Shown here: positions 13,763 through 16,551 of the stretch, piece by piece | How positions within the stretch are numbered: the stretch's first letter is position 1 | Layout: every line of letters begins with the position of its first letter | Translations under genes and position numbers: made by a program | Assembly (NCBI GenBank): GCA_900545995.1 | Contig: URBM01000027.1 | Location: forward strand, 1-16,551 | Direction of reading: 5' to 3' | Source: an uncultured Collinsella sp. | GTDB taxonomy: Bacteria > Actinomycetota > Coriobacteriia > Coriobacteriales > Coriobacteriaceae | Length of the DNA stretch: 16,551 bases | The notes under the pieces: generated by a model | Databases searched by the model: none | Told to the model about the DNA's origin: nothing | What the model saw: only the letters and a program-made list of their open reading frames with translations

Positions 13763-13783
13763 AAAGGCAACCGGTGCGCCTTT
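13763..13783 (+). terminator. Weak hairpin after the EamA gene
   Basis: AAAGGC (13763-13768) pairs with GCCTTT (13778-13783) around a 9-base loop; TTT ends the stem. It follows the transporter stop by 27 bp. The stem is short, so termination may be partial. TACAAT at 13783-13788 right after could be the -10 of ung. Confidence 0.35.
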
Positions 13784-13823
13784 ACAATAGATGCCAACAG
13801 AGCATCTGCCATAAAGGAGCCCC

Positions 13824-14549
13824 ATGGACACCGCAACTCGCGACCGCAACATAGCAACTTGGTTGGGCGATGCGCCGCAGCCGGTACGTGACACTACGAA
13901 CCAGCTGCTCGAGCGCATCGCCCTTTTGCGTGCCGAGCAGACTATCTACCCGGCACAAGACGACATCCTCAATGCCCTCGCCTACACCCCGGCCAACCAG
14001 GTCAAAGTTGTCATCTTGGGTCAAGACCCCTATCACGGACCCAACCAGGCCATGGGACTGTCGTTCTCGGTCCCCGCGACGCAAACCAAGTTGCCGCCGA
14101 GCCTGCGCAACATCTATAAGGAACTCAAAGCCGATCTGGGTTGCCCCATTCCCGCCACGGGAGACCTAACCCCATGGGCACAGCAGGGCGTCCTGCTCCT
14201 CAACACCACGCTCACCGTGCGCGAGCATGCCGCCAACTCGCACGCCAAACTGGGCTGGAGCACGCTCACCGACTACATCATCGAGCGCTGTTGCCTACTG
14301 CCGCAGCCCATGGTCTTTTTGGCCTGGGGACGCTTTGCCCAGCAGATGGTCGAAGGCAAGCTCGCCGCAACTGGTGCGGGCGAGGCGACTGGCAAGTTCT
14401 GCCTGGCATCCACGCACCCCTCGCCGCTTTCGGCCAACCGGGCAACGGCAGAGCTTCCCGCCTATATGGGCTCGCGCCCCTTCTCCGCTGCCAATCGGCT
14501 ACTCGAACAGCACGACTCGACCCCCGTCAACTGGACTTGCCTCGACTAA
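13824..14549 (+). CDS. ung: Uracil-DNA glycosylase (family 1)
   Basis: The 241-residue enzyme cleaves uracil from DNA to start base-excision repair. The water-activating motif GQDPYHGPNQA spans residues 66-76, with catalytic Asp68. GLSFSVP, LLLNTTLTV (uracil-binding Asn) and the C-terminal HPSPLSA loop (catalytic His, DNA minor-groove intercalation) are present, and length fits E. coli Ung (229). ATG at 13824 has AAAGGAG upstream. The leader starts with a small hairpin, AGATGC/GCATCT (13789-13807). It converges with the SDR gene across a bidirectional terminator. Confidence 0.97.
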   Translation: MDTATRDRNIATWLGDAPQPVRDTTNQLLERIALLRAEQTIYPAQDDILNALAYTPANQVKVVILGQDPYHGPNQAMGLSFSVPATQTKLPPSLRNIYKELKADLGCPIPATGDLTPWAQQGVLLLNTTLTVREHAANSHAKLGWSTLTDYIIERCCLLPQPMVFLAWGRFAQQMVEGKLAATGAGEATGKFCLASTHPSPLSANRATAELPAYMGSRPFSAANRLLEQHDSTPVNWTCLD

Positions 14550-14564
14550 AAATCGATACATCAA

Positions 14565-14598
14565 AAATGCGCCCGACGGCTTTCCATCGGGCGCGTTT
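14565..14598. terminator. Bidirectional intrinsic terminator between ung and the SDR gene
   Basis: The stem AAATGCGCCCGA pairs with TCGGGCGCGTTT (one T-G wobble) around a 10-base centre, with A-runs on the left and T-runs on the right. It starts 15 bp after the ung stop and ends just before the SDR stop at 14600, so it serves both. Confidence 0.85.
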
Positions 14599-14599
14599 C

Positions 14600-15280
14600 C
14601 TATTCGGGCCAAATAAATTGCGTGCGGCCGGCCTCGCCGCCATCGATTAGCAGACTCTGTCCGGTCATAAACCGGTTGGTCACGCCCACAAAGTAGATCC
14701 ACTCGGCGATCTCTTGGGCGGTGGCCCAGCGCTTAAGCGGCGTGAGCTCCATAATCTGGTTCCACAGGTGTTCGTCTTCCATCACGCAACGGTTGAGCGG
14801 CGTGATAACGCCACCCGGGTCCACACTGTTGGCGATGGCCTGCGGTGCCAGGCGGTTTGCAAGGTTCTTGGTGTAGGCGATAACGCCGCCCTTGCTGGCG
14901 GCATAGGCGGGAAACTCCGATCCCGTATGCCCACTCGCGGACCCCACATTGACCACGGATTTGATAGCCGGCGCCGGCTTGGCGGCAAGGCCCTCCCCCA
15001 CAAAGGCATAGCGCTCGGTCACGTTAATGGTGCCCGTCAAGTTGGCGGCGATGTCGTCGGCCGAGTCCTGTGTCCCGGCGACGTTCACGATTACTTGGGG
15101 CTCCAGGTCGTCCGGAAACGTGTCCGGCTCACGGACGTCCACGATCAGATGGCGGTAGCGCTCGTGCTCGACCGTGGCGGGCAGCAGATCAAAACCCACG
15201 ACCTCGTGGCCCTCGTCCAAAAAGCGCTGCACGCATGCGGCTCCAATGCCGCCCGAAGTGCCCGTGATCAACACCTGCAT
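14600..15280 (-). CDS. Short-chain dehydrogenase/reductase (SDR), NAD(P)-dependent
   Basis: The 226-residue protein has the classical SDR motifs: the nucleotide loop TGTSGGIG (residues 6-13), NVAG (66-69), the catalytic Ser in NVGSASG (Ser114), and Tyr126-x3-Lys130 in YAASKGG. DPGGVITPLN (154-163) corresponds to the PG segment after the active site, and the tail MTGQSLLIDGG is the typical C-terminal NAD fold end. Asp31 at the end of strand 2 suggests NAD(H) rather than NADP(H). The substrate is unknown, possibly a hydroxysteroid or sugar alcohol, but neither is shown. ATG at 15280 has AAGGAG upstream; this ribosome site overlaps the stop codon of the preceding yhhQ-type gene (15290-15292), implying translational coupling in one operon. 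Confidence 0.9.
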   Translation of the reverse strand: MQVLITGTSGGIGAACVQRFLDEGHEVVGFDLLPATVEHERYRHLIVDVREPDTFPDDLEPQVIVNVAGTQDSADDIAANLTGTINVTERYAFVGEGLAAKPAPAIKSVVNVGSASGHTGSEFPAYAASKGGVIAYTKNLANRLAPQAIANSVDPGGVITPLNRCVMEDEHLWNQIMELTPLKRWATAQEIAEWIYFVGVTNRFMTGQSLLIDGGEAGRTQFIWPE

Positions 15281-15289
15281 ATTGGCTCC

Positions 15290-16012
15290 TTAGGCAGCCG
15301 CGTGGCGCTCGAGATACTCGGCACCCACGTTCTCGCGCTCCCAGCCGCGCACGACCTTGTAGCCCACGGGGCTCAGGAAAACCTCGCACAGCAGCTCGGC
15401 GATAGCGCCGGTCAGCGAGCACATAAGCACCTGCACCCACGTCCAGCCAAAGAACGTATGGCTCACCACAATAGCGAAGACCAGGTTGTCGATAAACTGA
15501 CCGATGCCCGTGGACACATAGGAGCGGAAGGCAAAGCTCGCAAAGTTATTCTTTTTGAGCATGCGGCCGAGCGACTGGTTGAGCGTGGAGTTGACCACGG
15601 CAGAGGTGAGCATGGCCAACGACGAGCCAAACACCACGTACCAGGTGCCGCCGATCGTGGCGTTGAGGGCAGTGTTGACCTCGATCATGCCCGTGTCGTA
15701 GTAGGCGCCCCACATGCCGGGCGTGAGCGAGCACAGCCAAAAGCACAGGCTCACGGCAAGATTAACCAGCAGTGCGAGGATAGAGATTTTGATGGATGCC
15801 TTGGCGCCAAAGCGCTTGCAGATCATGTCCTGGCACAAAAACGAGACCCAGCTCACCACAAAGCCGCAGTCGAGCGCCAGATACGGCAGGCTGATAAGCT
15901 CTTTGTTGGCCAGCAGGTTCATCATGATAACGCTCACGATAAACAGCGAAACCGTTGCCGCGGGAATGCTCCGCAACAGGACTTTGTAGTCCTCCATGAC
16001 CTTCTTGATCAT
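15290..16012 (-). CDS. yhhQ: Queuosine-precursor transporter, YhhQ/VUT family
   Basis: The 240-residue integral membrane protein has six hydrophobic helices and the family's conserved RSYVSTGIGQFIDNLVF segment (R-x3-S-x4-Q-x2-D). LLANKELISL and LDCGFVVSWVSFLCQDMI are also characteristic. YhhQ proteins import queuine-pathway precursors (preQ0, preQ1) for tRNA queuosine modification. ATG at 16012 is chosen because AAGGAG lies directly before it; the longer frame would cross a promoter and a structured leader. It heads an operon with the SDR gene. A promoter lies at 16098-16126 and a preQ1-I-like fold at 16019-16068. Which precursor it carries is not visible. Confidence 0.88.
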   Translation of the reverse strand: MIKKVMEDYKVLLRSIPAATVSLFIVSVIMMNLLANKELISLPYLALDCGFVVSWVSFLCQDMICKRFGAKASIKISILALLVNLAVSLCFWLCSLTPGMWGAYYDTGMIEVNTALNATIGGTWYVVFGSSLAMLTSAVVNSTLNQSLGRMLKKNNFASFAFRSYVSTGIGQFIDNLVFAIVVSHTFFGWTWVQVLMCSLTGAIAELLCEVFLSPVGYKVVRGWERENVGAEYLERHAAA

Positions 16013-16018
16013 TATGTA

Positions 16019-16068
16019 CTCCTTTGGTTTTAGGTTTAACGAGCAGGATATCGGAACCGAACTGCTCG
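16019..16068 (-). promoter_or_regulatory. Candidate preQ1 class I riboswitch in the yhhQ leader
   Basis: Read on the minus strand, CGAGCAG (16068-16062) pairs with CTGCTCG (16046-16040) as a 7-bp P1. The loop opens with TTC (as in Bacillus queC), then GGTT. GGTT can pair with AACC in the A-rich tail (16036-16033 or 16029-16026), forming the H-type pseudoknot. A C directly before the P1 3' strand fits the ligand-pairing cytosine. The tail TTAAACCTAAAACC leads into the ribosome site, suggesting translational control. The placement before a queuosine-precursor transporter supports it; loop lengths are not exactly canonical. Confidence 0.45.
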
Positions 16069-16097
16069 GCCGCCCCGGTCTTGAGGCGACGGTGGGT

Positions 16098-16126
16098 ATG
16101 ATAGCCGCTCCGCCGGCGGCAGGCAA
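16098..16126 (-). promoter_or_regulatory. Sigma-70-type promoter of yhhQ-SDR operon
   Basis: On the minus strand, TTGCCT (16126-16121) and TATCAT (16103-16098, five of six consensus bases) are exactly 17 bp apart. The expected start is near 16091, about 79 bases before the yhhQ start and about 23 bases before the riboswitch-like fold. Confidence 0.6.
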
Positions 16127-16132
16127 GCAAAG

Positions 16133-16162
16133 GGCGCGGCAGCCCCGCAAGGCTACCGCGCC
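16133..16162 (-). terminator. Hairpin terminator after prfC
   Basis: GGCGCGG pairs with CCGCGCC, then after one mismatch AGCC pairs with GGCT around a 6-base loop. On the minus strand CCTTTGCTTG follows, a weak T-rich run. It lies 6 bp past the prfC stop, separating prfC from the yhhQ promoter. Confidence 0.6.
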
Positions 16163-16168
16163 GATGCG

Positions 16169-16551
16169 CTAAAACGTTACGTTGCCAAACTCCGACAGGA
16201 TCAGGTCGGGGTTGTGGTCGGTCGCCCAATCCACGTTCCACGGGCTCGTGAACAGCAGCAGCTTGCCGCCGCGCATGTCCTCGACGCGCAGGGTATCGCG
16301 CGTGAGCGAAAGGCTCGGAATATCGATGGTGTCGGGGTCGTTCTGGATCCAGCGGATATCGGTATAGGGCAACGGCTGGCGACGGACCTCAACGCGATAC
16401 TCGGCCTTCAGACGGCGCTCGAGCACCTCGAACTGCAGCACGCCGACCACGCCGACGATAACGCTCTCCATGCCGGCGCCCAGCTCGCGGAAAATCTGGA
16501 TGGCGCCCTCCTGGGCAAGCTCCTCCATACCCTTCACGAACTGCTTGCGCT
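16169..16551 (-). CDS. prfC: Peptide chain release factor 3, C-terminal part (cut by window end)
   Basis: The frame is open to the window edge and ends at TAG (16169-16171). The visible residues begin RKQFVKGMEELAQEGAIQIF, then VGVVGVLQFEVLERRLKAEY, both hallmarks of RF3 domain III. They continue through YTDIRWI to SPWNVDWATDHNPDLILSEF. RF3 is a GTPase that removes RF1/RF2 from the ribosome after peptide release. The G domain lies outside the window. The first ATG in view (codon for Met in KGME) is internal, so no start is given. Confidence 0.93.
   Translation of the reverse strand, partial: RKQFVKGMEELAQEGAIQIFRELGAGMESVIVGVVGVLQFEVLERRLKAEYRVEVRRQPLPYTDIRWIQNDPDTIDIPSLSLTRDTLRVEDMRGGKLLLFTSPWNVDWATDHNPDLILSEFGNVTF

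Noticed and set aside
14714..16033. 439-codon + strand frame opposite the SDR and YhhQ genes
   Set aside because: It runs across two genuine minus-strand genes with intact motifs and is His/Arg-rich, so it is a reading artefact.

Overview
The window is GC-rich (about 60% by eye), densely packed bacterial chromosome from a draft contig. Gene content, codon use and Shine-Dalgarno-led starts suggest a Gram-positive actinobacterium, most likely a gut Coriobacteriia member such as Collinsella or a relative. That assignment is inference from gene style and repeat type; no rRNA or marker phylogeny is available here. Positions 1-28 are not genomic: they match the 3' part of the Illumina Nextera read-2 transposase adapter, so the left edge is a contig end.

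Left block (29-6517): a 3' fragment of a + strand gene whose tail resembles the AAA ATPase further right, then four minus-strand genes. In transcription order these are a Tet(M)/EF-G-like translation GTPase, an AAA ATPase with a C-terminal winged helix, a RimJ/RimL-type GNAT acetyltransferase, and a UvrA paralogue lacking the UvrB-binding insertion. Each of the four ends on, or within a few bases of, a copy of a ~31-bp palindrome (TGTGACAAAG ... CTTTGTCACA). Their predicted functions (ribosome protection-like, acetyltransferase, UvrA2/DrrC-like) resemble intrinsic antibiotic tolerance genes, but this is unproven.

Middle block (6518-10398): a structured non-coding stretch with three hairpins; a second GNAT divergent from a small zinc-finger protein; rsmJ (16S rRNA methyltransferase); a 47-aa single-helix membrane protein; a four-helix membrane protein; and rlmA (23S rRNA methyltransferase). 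rlmA also ends at a palindromic element sharing an AAAGGGACAG core with the left-block repeats. The rlmA/MATE divergent spacer holds a 56-bp palindrome with a GGGGACGT core plus an imperfect direct repeat.

Right block (10399-16551): a MATE exporter; a LysR regulator divergent from an EamA/DMT transporter, with an operator-like dyad over the transporter promoter; ung (uracil-DNA glycosylase); a two-gene minus operon of a YhhQ-type queuosine-precursor transporter and a short-chain dehydrogenase; and the 3' end of prfC (RF3), cut by the window. The transporter leader has a good sigma-70-type promoter and a fold resembling a preQ1 class I riboswitch close to the Shine-Dalgarno.

No CRISPR array, tRNA, rRNA, insertion sequence or prophage module was seen. 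The most unusual signal is the set of GGGAC-core palindromes tied to stop codons.
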